DNA from: an uncultured Mediterraneibacter sp.
GTDB lineage: Bacteria > Bacillota > Clostridia > Lachnospirales > Lachnospiraceae
DNA: 44,874 bases
Assembly: GCA_944377745.1 (NCBI GenBank)
Contig: CALWFV010000027.1
Coordinates: forward strand, 1-44,874
Direction: 5' to 3'
Shown here one piece after another: positions 22,947-31,562 of the stretch. Made by a program: the position numbers and the translations under genes. The notes beneath the pieces are model-generated. The model saw only the letters and a list, made by a program, of their open reading frames with translations, ran no database searches and had not been told where the DNA came from. The first letter of the stretch is position 1; every line of letters starts with the position of its first letter.

Positions 22947-24953
22947 ATGAAGAAAGAGTACAGACATATTTTTGAACCTTTCACCGTTCGCCGCATGACG
23001 CTGAAGAACAGGATCATGATGACTCCCATGGGGACAAACTACGGCGAGCAGAGCGGAGAGATGAGTTTCCTCCATATTAATTACTACGAGCAGCGCGCAA
23101 AAGGCGGCACAGGTCTGATCATGGTGGAGAATGCCAGCGTCGACTCTCCGGAGGGTTCCAACGGAACAACACAGCTCCGCATCGACCACGACAACTATAT
23201 TCCCCGTCTTTTCAAACTGACGGAGACGATCCACAAACACGGAACCTGCATCGGGATCCAGCTAAATCATGCGGGAGCATCCGCTCAGTCTGCACGTACA
23301 AACATGCAGCCGGTATCTGCCTCCAACATCCCTTCCAAAGAGGGCGGAGATATCCCTCGTCCACTGGAGAAAGACGAGATCCTTCGCATTGTAAAGAAAT
23401 ACGGAGAGGCTGCAAAGCGCGCCCAGACAGCTGGGTTCGACTGTGTGGAGATCCATGCCGGACACTCCTACCTTCTCAGCCAGTTTCTCTCGCCTCTGAC
23501 AAACAAGAGAACAGATGAGTTTGGTGGTTCCGCAGAAAACAGAGCACGTTTCGCCCGCCTCGTGATGGAAGAAGTAAGAAGTCAGGTCGGGCCGTTCTTC
23601 CCCATCTTCCTCCGTATCAGCGCCGACGAATTCCTTGAGGGCGGAAATACGCTGGACGACTGCCTTGACTATCTGCAGTATATTGAAAAAGAGGCCGACG
23701 TCATCGACGTATCCTGCGGACTGAACGCCTCCATCCAGTACCAGATCGATTCCAACCATTTCCCGGACGGATGGCGTTCCTATATGGCAAAAGCCGTAAA
23801 AGAGAAATATAACAAGCCCTGCGTCACTATGGGAAATATCCGTGATCCTCATGTCGCAGAGGATATCCTTGCCAGAGGAGACGCTGATCTGATCGGGATC
23901 GGACGTGGTCTGATCGCAGATCCGGAGTGGGTCAACAAAGTAGAGTTCGGGGACGTCTGTGACATCAGGAAATGTATCTCCTGTAATATCGGATGCGCCG
24001 GAAACCGTATCGGCATCAACCGCCCGATCCGCTGCACCATCAACCCTGCGGTCGCAGAGGGCGAGGATTACAAGAAACACCCGATCACCAAACCGTGCAA
24101 CGTAGTTGTAGTAGGAGGCGGTACTGCCGGAATGGAAGCTGCCTGTACAGCCGCCGAAGTGGGGTGCACAACCTTCCTGATCGAGAAGAAGCCTTATCTG
24201 GGAGGACTTGCAGCAGAGATCTCCAAGATACCGGATAAGAAAAGGCTCTCCGACTTCCCGAATTACATGATCCACCGCACGAACAAACTGAGAAATCTCT
24301 TTGCATTTACGGATATGGAAGCAGATGTAAACTTCATCAAAAGCCTGAAGCCAAACATCATCGTAAACGCAACCGGTTCTTCACCGCTGCTTCCGCCGAT
24401 CGCAGGACTCCATGAGAACCTCGGAAAAGAAGGAAGCAAAGTATACAGCATCCTTGATATGATCGAACACGTCAATAACAATGACTATCCGGAAGACATG
24501 TCCGGAAAGAAAGTAGTCGTTATCGGCGGCGGCGCGGTAGGTCTTGACGTCGTAGAATACTTTGCTCCGAGAGGCGCAGATGTAAGCATCGTAGAGATGA
24601 TGCCGATTATCGGAAACGGCATCGATCCGGTATCCAAAGTTGACATCAACACGCTGATGAACAAATACAACGTAAAACAGATGCCGAACACGGCACTCAA
24701 AGAAGTCCGTCCTGATAACTTCCTTGTGGAGGCAGACGGCGAGCAGAAAGAACTTCCTTTCGATTACGGATTCGTATGTCTGGGAATGAAGGCCGAACAT
24801 CCGGTGCTCCAGCAGATCAGAGAAGCGTTCGAGGACGATGACTCCATCGAAATCCTCAACATCGGTGACAGCGTTCGCGCAAGAAGAATCATCGACGGAA
24901 CAGAAGAAGGAAGAAATATCCTCAATACACTGGAGAAACGTGGATATCTTTAA
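22947..24953 (+). CDS. 2-enoate-reductase-like Fe-S flavoenzyme (OYE + FAD/NAD(P) domains)
   Basis: 668 residues. Residues 1 to about 335 form an Old Yellow Enzyme FMN barrel (MMTPMGTNYG, HAGHSYLLSQFLSPL near 170 with the active-site His, LADPEW-like end as IADPEW). A 4Fe-4S cluster motif C-x2-C-x3-C-x12-C lies at about 343-363. Two Rossmann units follow: VVVVGGGTAGMEAA near 391 for FAD and VVVIGGGAVGLDVVEY near 527 for NAD(P)H. This is the layout of 2-enoate reductase, 2,4-dienoyl-CoA reductase and the bile acid enzymes BaiCD/BaiH. It reduces activated C=C bonds. Beside quinate/shikimate genes, likely substrates are cyclohexene carboxylates or cinnamates; this is inference. AGGAGA precedes the ATG at 22947; the upstream open frame covers promoter sequence. 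Confidence 0.92.
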   Translation: MKKEYRHIFEPFTVRRMTLKNRIMMTPMGTNYGEQSGEMSFLHINYYEQRAKGGTGLIMVENASVDSPEGSNGTTQLRIDHDNYIPRLFKLTETIHKHGTCIGIQLNHAGASAQSARTNMQPVSASNIPSKEGGDIPRPLEKDEILRIVKKYGEAAKRAQTAGFDCVEIHAGHSYLLSQFLSPLTNKRTDEFGGSAENRARFARLVMEEVRSQVGPFFPIFLRISADEFLEGGNTLDDCLDYLQYIEKEADVIDVSCGLNASIQYQIDSNHFPDGWRSYMAKAVKEKYNKPCVTMGNIRDPHVAEDILARGDADLIGIGRGLIADPEWVNKVEFGDVCDIRKCISCNIGCAGNRIGINRPIRCTINPAVAEGEDYKKHPITKPCNVVVVGGGTAGMEAACTAAEVGCTTFLIEKKPYLGGLAAEISKIPDKKRLSDFPNYMIHRTNKLRNLFAFTDMEADVNFIKSLKPNIIVNATGSSPLLPPIAGLHENLGKEGSKVYSILDMIEHVNNNDYPEDMSGKKVVVIGGGAVGLDVVEYFAPRGADVSIVEMMPIIGNGIDPVSKVDINTLMNKYNVKQMPNTALKEVRPDNFLVEADGEQKELPFDYGFVCLGMKAEHPVLQQIREAFEDDDSIEILNIGDSVRARRIIDGTEEGRNILNTLEKRGYL

Positions 24954-24963
24954 AATGTGACAG

Positions 24964-25248
24964 ACAGTCCGAAAACGGGACTCGAGCTGGGATATGCGTA
25001 TTCAGGGAGGTGGGGCGGACAGCTCAGGTTCCGTTCCAGAATCCTGAAATACTAAAGCCTCCGAAATCAGGCTAAAAACAAGCTGTACAATGGTGCAACT
25101 CGCTTACGCTCAGGCAATCACCATTGTACAGCTTAACGCCTGCTTTCGGGGGCTTAACTATTTCTACGGATTCTTCCAAAGTCACCTGCTCTGCCCGCCC
25201 CACCTCCCTGAAAGGCGCTTCCAGCCGGGAAGAGCCGTTTTGGACTGT
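24964..25248. repeat. 285-bp imperfect palindrome (MITE-like or structured element)
   Basis: Fills most of the 369-base gap between two convergent genes. Three perfectly or nearly paired blocks nest in order: 24964-24978 with 25235-25248 (one bulge), 25001-25018 with 25195-25212 (18 bp perfect) and 25080-25095 with 25119-25134 (16 bp perfect), around a 24-nt loop. Weaker pairing runs between the blocks. I see no credible gene in it. It may be a non-autonomous mobile element, a double terminator or a structured RNA. Confidence 0.75.
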
Positions 25249-25322
25249 ACATCAAAAAGGGCGGGAGGATTGAGGGCTTCTCGGTTTCTGTCTGTGGGGA
25301 CGGATTTTTGCAGGGCTGTATA

Positions 25323-27674
25323 TTACAATTCGTTGATGGTTTCTGTGATCGCCATACTGCGTATCCGTCTGGATGGGGCCCGGGCTGCCAGGAGCGCGGT
25401 GAAAAGGTTGAATGCGGCGATAATGCAGAGCAGCGGTACGGGCAGGCTCCACTCCGTGCCGAAATACTTCGTGATCAGCATGATGTGCAGGTATCGGCTC
25501 AACGCCAGACCTGCCGCGCATCCCACCACAAGACCGGAAGCGGCATAAGTGAGGGCTTCTGCAATGACCATGTTCGTGAGCTGTCCGCCGTCCATACCGA
25601 CCGCCCGCATGGCGCCGTACTGCCGGATCCGTGCCGTCACGCTCATCGAAATGCTGTTGATCATATTAAACAGCGTGATCATGGCGATGATCGCCAGAAA
25701 GCTGTACAGCACGAACTGGGCGGCAAAGTAAGTTGCCCTGTCCTCCTGATTCCCATTGCGCAGATCAGAAAAGATGATATCGCTGCCTGCCAGGTCATTG
25801 ATCTGACGGATTGTTTCATCCGTCGCACTACTGTCTAATTTGATCCCGATCAGACTGTAAGCCGTTTCGCCCGTAAGCCATTCAAATGTTTCCTCGGAAC
25901 AGATCACGCTGTATTCACTGGGGAACACGCCGGAAGAAACCGCACAGGTGATCGTCACTTCCTTATCCCCGATCCGAATCCTGTCCCCAACCTGCAACGG
26001 GTTGTCTTTATTGCGGATCGTCATGACACTTCCTGTATTTCCATAGACTTCTGAAAGGTTCCCTTCCGCAACGCTGTCTTCTGCGCTGTCCAGCAGATAA
26101 TCTGTATAGGAGGTCAGATTGACATGGTCGATCTCCTCTCCTGCATCTGATTTTATATCGAGGGAAGCCGCCGGGACATTTTCCATGTATCCCGTTCCGT
26201 AGGCTGTCTCCACATGCGGGATCTGACGGATCTCATCCAGAAGGCTCTGTTCCAGCACAAGTGCATTGGCATATCCGTTCAGTGTGATATCCGGCTGCCA
26301 GGACCGAAAGGACGGGATCAGCTCATGGGCAAAATCAAGTCCCACTGAAAAACAGAGGAACAGAATAATGCTCAGTGAAAAACTGGCAGTCATCAGAAAC
26401 CAGTTCTTTTTAGAGGCTGTTGCATGATGCACTCCTAAGGTCCAGTCAACTTTCCCCAACAGCATCTTCGACGTATGATTCACTTTCGGGACCGTCCCGC
26501 TGCTTCCGGAAGCCGCCGCCATCGGGGAGACCTTTGCCGCGCGTTTTGCCGGAGCCTGAGCCGCCAGCAGAACCGTCATAAGTCCCACCACTGTGCCGCT
26601 GACCAGACCGATCGGGCTGAGGGCGAATACGGGAGTGGACGCAAATTCACCGCCGATGCCGTAACGCAGCAGCGCGCAGACCGCCCAGGTGATGACCGTA
26701 CCTGCGATCAGGCCGACCGGGATCGCTGTTTTGCACCAGTTCAGCGCCTCCAGCCTTACGAAACGGATCACCTGCTGCCGGCTCGCGCCGATACAGCGCA
26801 TCATGCCGAAGAATTTTGTCCGCTGGGCGACATTGCTGTTCATGCCTCCGGAGATCATCAGCACCCCGGCCAGCAGCACCAGGACGAACAGGACCGCCGC
26901 GATCCCATAGAAATTTTTCACGGATTCACTGCTGCTCTGACCGGCAAACCCCATAACTGCTGTGTTTTCACTGATGCTTTCTTCCGGCAGATCATACTGC
27001 TCCTGGATTTCCGGGATCGCATCCGATGCTTTTGCCGCGCTCTGGAACTGTACATAACAGACCGGGGCGGTGTCTGAAACGCCGTTTTTATCCATAAGCG
27101 ACGCAAAGGCAGATTCTGTCATATAGACGGCGACCAGATAGGTCTGACCCTCATAATACTCCTGATCATCTGATCCGAAGCCGGATACCGTCAGTTCCAC
27201 GTCACCTGCCGGCGTCCGGACTGTCACAGGATCTCCGCTCTGCACATCCAGCGCAAGCTTCGCGTTTGAACTGAGTACCACTTCTCTGTCATTTTGGGGG
27301 AAATCTCCCTCTTCCATGCCGTCTGCAAGCTGAGACAGATAGGTTTCGTCTGTGCCGTACAGAGTGGCTTTTCTGTCGCCAATATACCAGGGCTGGTCCG
27401 CATCGAAATTGAACACGGATGACCGGCCGCATGCCGTGACGTCCGGGCGGCTGCCGATCTCTCCGGCAATCTCTTCCGAAATGTTTTCTATCCGGATATG
27501 CCAGCTCCCGTGCTTCTCCATCATTGCAGCACTCTCTCCCCGGATCGTCATGTCCGCGGCGCTGAAAATCGTTGTCACCAGCAGAACAGATACCATAATA
27601 CAGAGGATCATCATCCGATTCTGGCGTTTCCGCACCTTTGCCGAGATCGGGATCAGACTCAGATAACTTCTCAT
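25323..27674 (-). CDS. FtsX-family ABC transporter permease
   Basis: 783 residues. One N-terminal helix (about 20-40), a large extracellular domain (about 45-245), three helices with FFGMMRCIGASRQQVI (FtsX core), a fifth helix near 425, a second extracellular domain (about 450-655), and a final FtsX core (RQYGAMRAVGMDGGQLTNMV). This duplicated form is typical of antimicrobial-peptide or lipoprotein-type exporters in Clostridia. I start at the ATG at 27674, whose first bases overlap the ATPase stop (ATGA) and which has GGGAGG 8 bases upstream. Operon partner of the ATPase and controlled by the adjacent two-component system. Confidence 0.92.
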   Translation of the reverse strand: MRSYLSLIPISAKVRKRQNRMMILCIMVSVLLVTTIFSAADMTIRGESAAMMEKHGSWHIRIENISEEIAGEIGSRPDVTACGRSSVFNFDADQPWYIGDRKATLYGTDETYLSQLADGMEEGDFPQNDREVVLSSNAKLALDVQSGDPVTVRTPAGDVELTVSGFGSDDQEYYEGQTYLVAVYMTESAFASLMDKNGVSDTAPVCYVQFQSAAKASDAIPEIQEQYDLPEESISENTAVMGFAGQSSSESVKNFYGIAAVLFVLVLLAGVLMISGGMNSNVAQRTKFFGMMRCIGASRQQVIRFVRLEALNWCKTAIPVGLIAGTVITWAVCALLRYGIGGEFASTPVFALSPIGLVSGTVVGLMTVLLAAQAPAKRAAKVSPMAAASGSSGTVPKVNHTSKMLLGKVDWTLGVHHATASKKNWFLMTASFSLSIILFLCFSVGLDFAHELIPSFRSWQPDITLNGYANALVLEQSLLDEIRQIPHVETAYGTGYMENVPAASLDIKSDAGEEIDHVNLTSYTDYLLDSAEDSVAEGNLSEVYGNTGSVMTIRNKDNPLQVGDRIRIGDKEVTITCAVSSGVFPSEYSVICSEETFEWLTGETAYSLIGIKLDSSATDETIRQINDLAGSDIIFSDLRNGNQEDRATYFAAQFVLYSFLAIIAMITLFNMINSISMSVTARIRQYGAMRAVGMDGGQLTNMVIAEALTYAASGLVVGCAAGLALSRYLHIMLITKYFGTEWSLPVPLLCIIAAFNLFTALLAARAPSRRIRSMAITETINEL

Positions 27675-28354
27675 TCCCGGCACCTCCCGAAATCAGTCAC
27701 CACACCGTCTGACACTTCCAGGATGCGGTCTGCGGTCTGGGCAATGCCCTGGCTGTGCGTGATCATCACAATCGTCTGCTCATACAGACGGGAGGCTTCT
27801 TTCAACAGGGCGATCACCTCGCTTGTATTCTGGCTGTCCAGGTTTCCTGTGGGCTCGTCGGCCAGGATCAGGGCAGGACGGGTGATCAGTGCCCTTCCTA
27901 TTGCCACACGCTGCTGCTGGCCTCCTGAGAGCTGACCGGGCAGATGGCTGCGGCGCTCTTTCAGACCCAGCACGCTCAGCAGTTCCTCCAGATATTTTTT
28001 ATTCGGCTTCTGATAATCCAGAAGGACCGGGAAAATGATATTCTGCTCCACCGTCAGTTCCGGGATCAGGTTAAAACTCTGGAAAATAAAACCGATGTTC
28101 CGACGGCGGAAGATCGTCAGGTTTCGCTCCTTCATCCCGAAAATATCTCTGCCGTCGATGAATACCTTTCCCGAAGTGGGAGTATCCAGTGCGCCGATCA
28201 TATTGAGCAGCGTACTTTTTCCGGATCCGGACTCTCCGACGATCGCGACAAACTCGCCTTTTGGGACCGAAAATGTGACCTGCTTCAAAGCATGTACCGC
28301 GGCCTCCCCGGTTCCGTATGTTTTGGAAATATTCTTAACTTCCAGCAATTCCAT
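27671..28354 (-). CDS. ABC transporter ATPase (MacB/LolD/BceA type)
   Basis: 227 residues. Walker A GESGSGKSTLLNM, Q-loop FQSFNLIP, signature LSGGQQQRVAIGRAL, Walker B ALILADEPTGNLD, switch histidine in VMITHS. The NLDSQ motif marks the MacB/BceA group that works with FtsX-type permeases. The ATG at 28354 is preferred, with AGAGG 11 bases upstream; a GTG four codons earlier is possible. Its upstream region holds a BceR-like inverted repeat. Confidence 0.94.
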   Translation of the reverse strand: MELLEVKNISKTYGTGEAAVHALKQVTFSVPKGEFVAIVGESGSGKSTLLNMIGALDTPTSGKVFIDGRDIFGMKERNLTIFRRRNIGFIFQSFNLIPELTVEQNIIFPVLLDYQKPNKKYLEELLSVLGLKERRSHLPGQLSGGQQQRVAIGRALITRPALILADEPTGNLDSQNTSEVIALLKEASRLYEQTIVMITHSQGIAQTADRILEVSDGVVTDFGRCRE

Positions 28355-28425
28355 TTCGTATAACACCTCTTTCTGTTTTTGTATAGAAAGAGTAACACGT
28401 CAACCCTACTGTATTATGACAGAAA

Positions 28426-28443
28426 TCCTACAATTTTGTAGGA
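28426..28443. promoter_or_regulatory. BceR-like operator overlapping the kinase stop codon
   Basis: TCCTACA-N4-TGTAGGA is a perfect 7-bp inverted repeat with the ACA-N4-TGT core of BceR-type sites. It includes the last codons of the kinase gene and lies about 75 bases before the ATPase start, upstream of a TTGACG -35-like box. It should serve activation of the ABC genes by the response regulator. Confidence 0.55.
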
Positions 28444-29465
28444 ATCAGGAAATTGACAGTAAAGGTCGTCCCGACTCCCAATGTACTGTTCACCTCGACC
28501 GTTCCATTGTGTTCCTCTATGATCGCCTTTGCCAGAGGCAGTCCCAGGCCGATCCCCTGCTTGTCTTTTGAGAACCGGCTGCGGTAAAACCGTTTGAAAA
28601 TGTGGGGAAGGTCCTCCGGATGGATTCCGCTGCCGTCATCGCTCACAATGATCTGTACAACGGAGGCAAAAGCCCGCCATGTAATGCGGATCTCTGCCCC
28701 CGCCGCTGTATGATCAAGCGCATTTTTTACAATATTGCTGATCGCCTCTGTCAGCCAGCTCCTGTCACAGAACAGCTCAACCTCCTCATCTCCTGACAGG
28801 ATAAGGGATTTACCTTCCTGCTCCGCCCGGCAGGCAAAATGCCGTTCGATGTAACTCATCATATCAGAAACATTTTCCGGTGACTTTTCAAATACGATGG
28901 TTCCCGCATCCAGCCTTGTGATCTTCAGAAGATTCTGTACCAGAGTTTCGATCCGGTCCAGTTCCTGCTCAGAGAGTGAAGTAAACTCCCTCAGTTCAGG
29001 GTATCCGTCCACTTCCTCCTGTAAAAGTCCGTTATAGATATTGAGAGCCGCCAGAGGCGTCTTGAGCTGATGGGAGATATCTGAGATCGTATCCTTCATA
29101 AAGGTTTTGGCACGTTCTTCATTTTCGGCATGGGCGTTTAAAATCGTTACAAGAGTATTGACCTCATGAAAAAGCCGGTACAGGTCCCCTCCATCATCGC
29201 ATTCGATACGGGCATTCCGATTCCCGTCAATATATTCACGGATCTGATCAATGGCATCGTTCATGATCCTGCTCTGATCCCTGAAATATCTGTACATCAA
29301 CGCAAAAAGGGCGCACACCAGCAGCACAGCAGCCGCTGTCACACAGAAGATCGCATATTCCGTTTTCAGGAGGAGAAAGAAGACGGAAACTGCGATGAAG
29401 ACTGTCACAGCCAGCAGTACGCATAGAAAAAGACGTTTGATCTTTCGGTTTACCAGTATTCTCAT
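28428..29465 (-). CDS. Sensor histidine kinase of the FtsX-type ABC system
   Basis: 345 residues. Two membrane helices (about 10-33 and 38-58) with almost no extracellular loop, a HAMP-like stretch, H-box ISHQLKTPLAAL (His132), N-box NIVKNALDHT, G boxes DDGSGIHPEDL and GIGLGLPLAK. Intramembrane-sensing kinases of this kind rely on the ABC transporter for input. ATG at 29465 chosen for GAGG 6 bases upstream. The stop codon region doubles as an operator. Confidence 0.93.
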   Translation of the reverse strand: MRILVNRKIKRLFLCVLLAVTVFIAVSVFFLLLKTEYAIFCVTAAAVLLVCALFALMYRYFRDQSRIMNDAIDQIREYIDGNRNARIECDDGGDLYRLFHEVNTLVTILNAHAENEERAKTFMKDTISDISHQLKTPLAALNIYNGLLQEEVDGYPELREFTSLSEQELDRIETLVQNLLKITRLDAGTIVFEKSPENVSDMMSYIERHFACRAEQEGKSLILSGDEEVELFCDRSWLTEAISNIVKNALDHTAAGAEIRITWRAFASVVQIIVSDDGSGIHPEDLPHIFKRFYRSRFSKDKQGIGLGLPLAKAIIEEHNGTVEVNSTLGVGTTFTVNFLIPTKL

Positions 29466-29473
29466 AACATACC

Positions 29474-30172
29474 TCACTCTGTCGTGTTCCACTTATATCC
29501 CATGCGCCGTACAGTAACGATCTTCCGAGGATCGGCAGGATCATCTTCGATCTTTGTGCGCAGCCGGCGAATATACACCGTCAGCGTATTGTTGTCAATA
29601 TACTTCTCATCACAGTCCCACAGCCTGCTTAAGATCTTCTCCGGAGCAAGGACAATATCGGCATTTTCCATGAACAGACACAGCAGCTTGTATTCGCTGG
29701 CCGTCAGGTCGACCGGGACTCCGTTTTTGGTAACTTCCTGCTTAAGAAGCTGAACCCGTATGCCGTTCGAGTTCAGCTCTGTACCAGCCTTTGTCTGCTC
29801 CTGAGCGAAATTATCACTGCGGCGCAGCAGCGCATTGATCCTGGACAGGAACACAGCCAGCTTGAACGGTTTGGTCATATAGTCATCGCCTCCGATATCA
29901 AGCCCCATGATAATATCTGTTTCCTCGTCTGCAGCTGTGAGAAACATGATCGGTACTTTGGAGGACTCACGGATTTTCCTGCACAGGTCAAAACCGGAGC
30001 CGTCCGGAAGAGTGACGTCCAGGATCACCAGATCATAGCCGCCCTTCGCCCAGAGCCGCTCTGCCTCCTCTCTGGTCCTGGCGGTCGTCAGTTCATATCC
30101 CTGTTTCCTGATCGCAAAAGACAGGCCATTGATCAGACTCAGATCGTCTTCTACAAAGAAAATGTGCTTCAT
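29474..30172 (-). CDS. OmpR-family response regulator of the FtsX-type ABC system
   Basis: 232 residues. Receiver with FVEDD (6-10), Asp52 (LVILDVTLPDG), Lys in MTKPF; winged helix at about 135-230 (LTASEYKLLCLF, LTVYIRRLRTKIED, VRRMGYKW). Groups by pattern with BceR/VanR-like regulators. First gene of the RR-HK-ATPase-permease series on the minus strand. Confidence 0.94.
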   Translation of the reverse strand: MKHIFFVEDDLSLINGLSFAIRKQGYELTTARTREEAERLWAKGGYDLVILDVTLPDGSGFDLCRKIRESSKVPIMFLTAADEETDIIMGLDIGGDDYMTKPFKLAVFLSRINALLRRSDNFAQEQTKAGTELNSNGIRVQLLKQEVTKNGVPVDLTASEYKLLCLFMENADIVLAPEKILSRLWDCDEKYIDNNTLTVYIRRLRTKIEDDPADPRKIVTVRRMGYKWNTTE

Positions 30173-30213
30173 CTGTTTTCACCATCCTCACTGCCACCCG
30201 AAAAATGGGTGAG

Positions 30214-30248
30214 AAAAAGGGACACCGTTTAAAACAGTACCCCTTTTT
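30214..30248. terminator. Terminator after the liv-type binding protein gene
   Basis: AAAAAGGG (30214-30221) pairs with CCCTTTTT (30241-30248), with further pairing inside. T runs on both strands allow bidirectional use; it isolates the binding protein gene from the response regulator gene. Confidence 0.7.
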
Positions 30249-30284
30249 GTTCATTACTTTTCTAATTCTTTCATTCAGCCGGAA

Positions 30285-31466
30285 TTACAGAACAGAGTAC
30301 TCTCCATTCTCGATCACAACGACTGTCGGCTCTTTTGACGGCTCTCCGTCTTCGCCCCATGTGATCTGTTTTCCTGTAAGTCCGTCGATTGTAATCTCTG
30401 TCATCGCTGTCTTCATAGCGTCGCAGATATCAGAGACGCTCATATCCGGTGTGATGTCAGCCTGCTCTACCGCAGCCTTGATCGTATACATACAGTCATA
30501 AGCATCTGCAGCGAACTGGATCGGTGTATCGCCGAATTCTTTTTCATAATTTGCAACGAATGTCTGAGTAGCTTCATCCTCTGCGTTCGGTGTGAACGGT
30601 GTCAGGAACATTACGCCCTCTGCAAGGCTTCCGTCGAATCCTTCTACGTTCAGGATACCGTCCATTCCATCTACGCCAAACCACTTCGGAGCAAATCCTG
30701 CTCTGTCAGCCTGCGCAAGGATCAGAGAAGCTTCCTGATAGTAGATCGGAAGGAATACAAGCTCAGCGCCTGAATCTTTTGCCTTCTGGATCTGTACAGA
30801 GAAATCTGTCTTGCTGTCTGCAGTAAATGCCTCTGCAGCTACAACCTCAAGACCTCTTGCCTCAGCCTCTGTCACAAAGTTCTGATAGATACCTGTTGAA
30901 TATGTGTCAGAGCTGTTATAGATAACAGCGATCTTCTGTGCAAGAGAATTGTCTGCGATATAGTCCGCTGAAACAGTACCCTGGCTCGGATCTGAGAAAC
31001 ACATACGGAATGCGTTGTCATACTGGATGCTGTCTACTGCTGTTGCAGACGGTGTGAACTGGAACATGTTATCAGCATGAGTTTCCTCTACTACAGCAAC
31101 ACACGGTGTAGATGTAACTGTTCCCACCAGCATCTGCATACCCCAGTCCTTCAGAGTATTGTAAGCATTGACTGATTTCTCAGAATCGCTCTGGTCGTCC
31201 TCGAACTGATACTCGATCTGGTATCCGTTGATTCCTCCATCTGCGTTGATCTCGTCAACTGCCAGCTGGATACCGTTTTTAACGGCTGTTCCATAAATTG
31301 CATTGTCACCTGTTGTAGGTCCGATACCGCCGATCTTGAATGCGGTTGCATCGGAATCTCCGGAATCACTGCTGCTTCCGCTTCCACTTCCACTTCCGCA
31401 GGCAGCCAGTGAAACTACGAGCGCTGAAGCCAGTGCCAGGCTCGCTGCCTTTTTCCACATTTTCAT
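30285..31466 (-). CDS. livJ: Branched-chain amino acid-type ABC substrate-binding lipoprotein
   Basis: 393 residues. Lipoprotein signal LSLAAC-type (VVSLAACGSG), Gly/Ser linker, then a type 1 periplasmic binding fold: FKIGGIGPTTGDNAIYGTAVKNGIQLAVDEINADGGINGYQIEY, TPCVAVVEETHADNMFQFTPSATA, FRMCFSDPSQGTVSADYI. Family partners are LivH/M/G/F, whose genes lie 18 kb away on the same strand. AGGAGGAG precedes the ATG. Promoter TTGACA-N18-TAACAT. Own terminator, so it is expressed alone, which is common when the binding protein is needed in excess. Confidence 0.94.
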   Translation of the reverse strand: MKMWKKAASLALASALVVSLAACGSGSGSGSSSDSGDSDATAFKIGGIGPTTGDNAIYGTAVKNGIQLAVDEINADGGINGYQIEYQFEDDQSDSEKSVNAYNTLKDWGMQMLVGTVTSTPCVAVVEETHADNMFQFTPSATAVDSIQYDNAFRMCFSDPSQGTVSADYIADNSLAQKIAVIYNSSDTYSTGIYQNFVTEAEARGLEVVAAEAFTADSKTDFSVQIQKAKDSGAELVFLPIYYQEASLILAQADRAGFAPKWFGVDGMDGILNVEGFDGSLAEGVMFLTPFTPNAEDEATQTFVANYEKEFGDTPIQFAADAYDCMYTIKAAVEQADITPDMSVSDICDAMKTAMTEITIDGLTGKQITWGEDGEPSKEPTVVVIENGEYSVL

Positions 31467-31471
31467 AATAT

Positions 31472-31521
31472 CTCCTCCTTAAAACTAAGTGTCAAATCCT
31501 ATGTTACCTCTTAAGGAGGAG
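31472..31521 (-). promoter_or_regulatory. livJ promoter region with a sequence complementary to the ribosome binding site
   Basis: The Shine-Dalgarno segment (31472-31482) has a perfect 11-base complement at 31511-31521. TTGACA (31530-31525) and TAACAT (31506-31501) form a promoter whose spacer contains that complement, so transcripts from it would lack it. A transcript starting further upstream would fold the ribosome binding site into an 11-bp stem and be poorly translated. Confidence 0.5.
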
Positions 31522-31562
31522 GTTTGTCAACCCCAAAACAGATTACACTCTATTTTGCTATA

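Noticed and set aside
25090-25548. 152-residue plus-strand frame
   Set aside because: It begins in the loop region of the large palindrome and runs antisense through the permease gene; no ribosome binding site.
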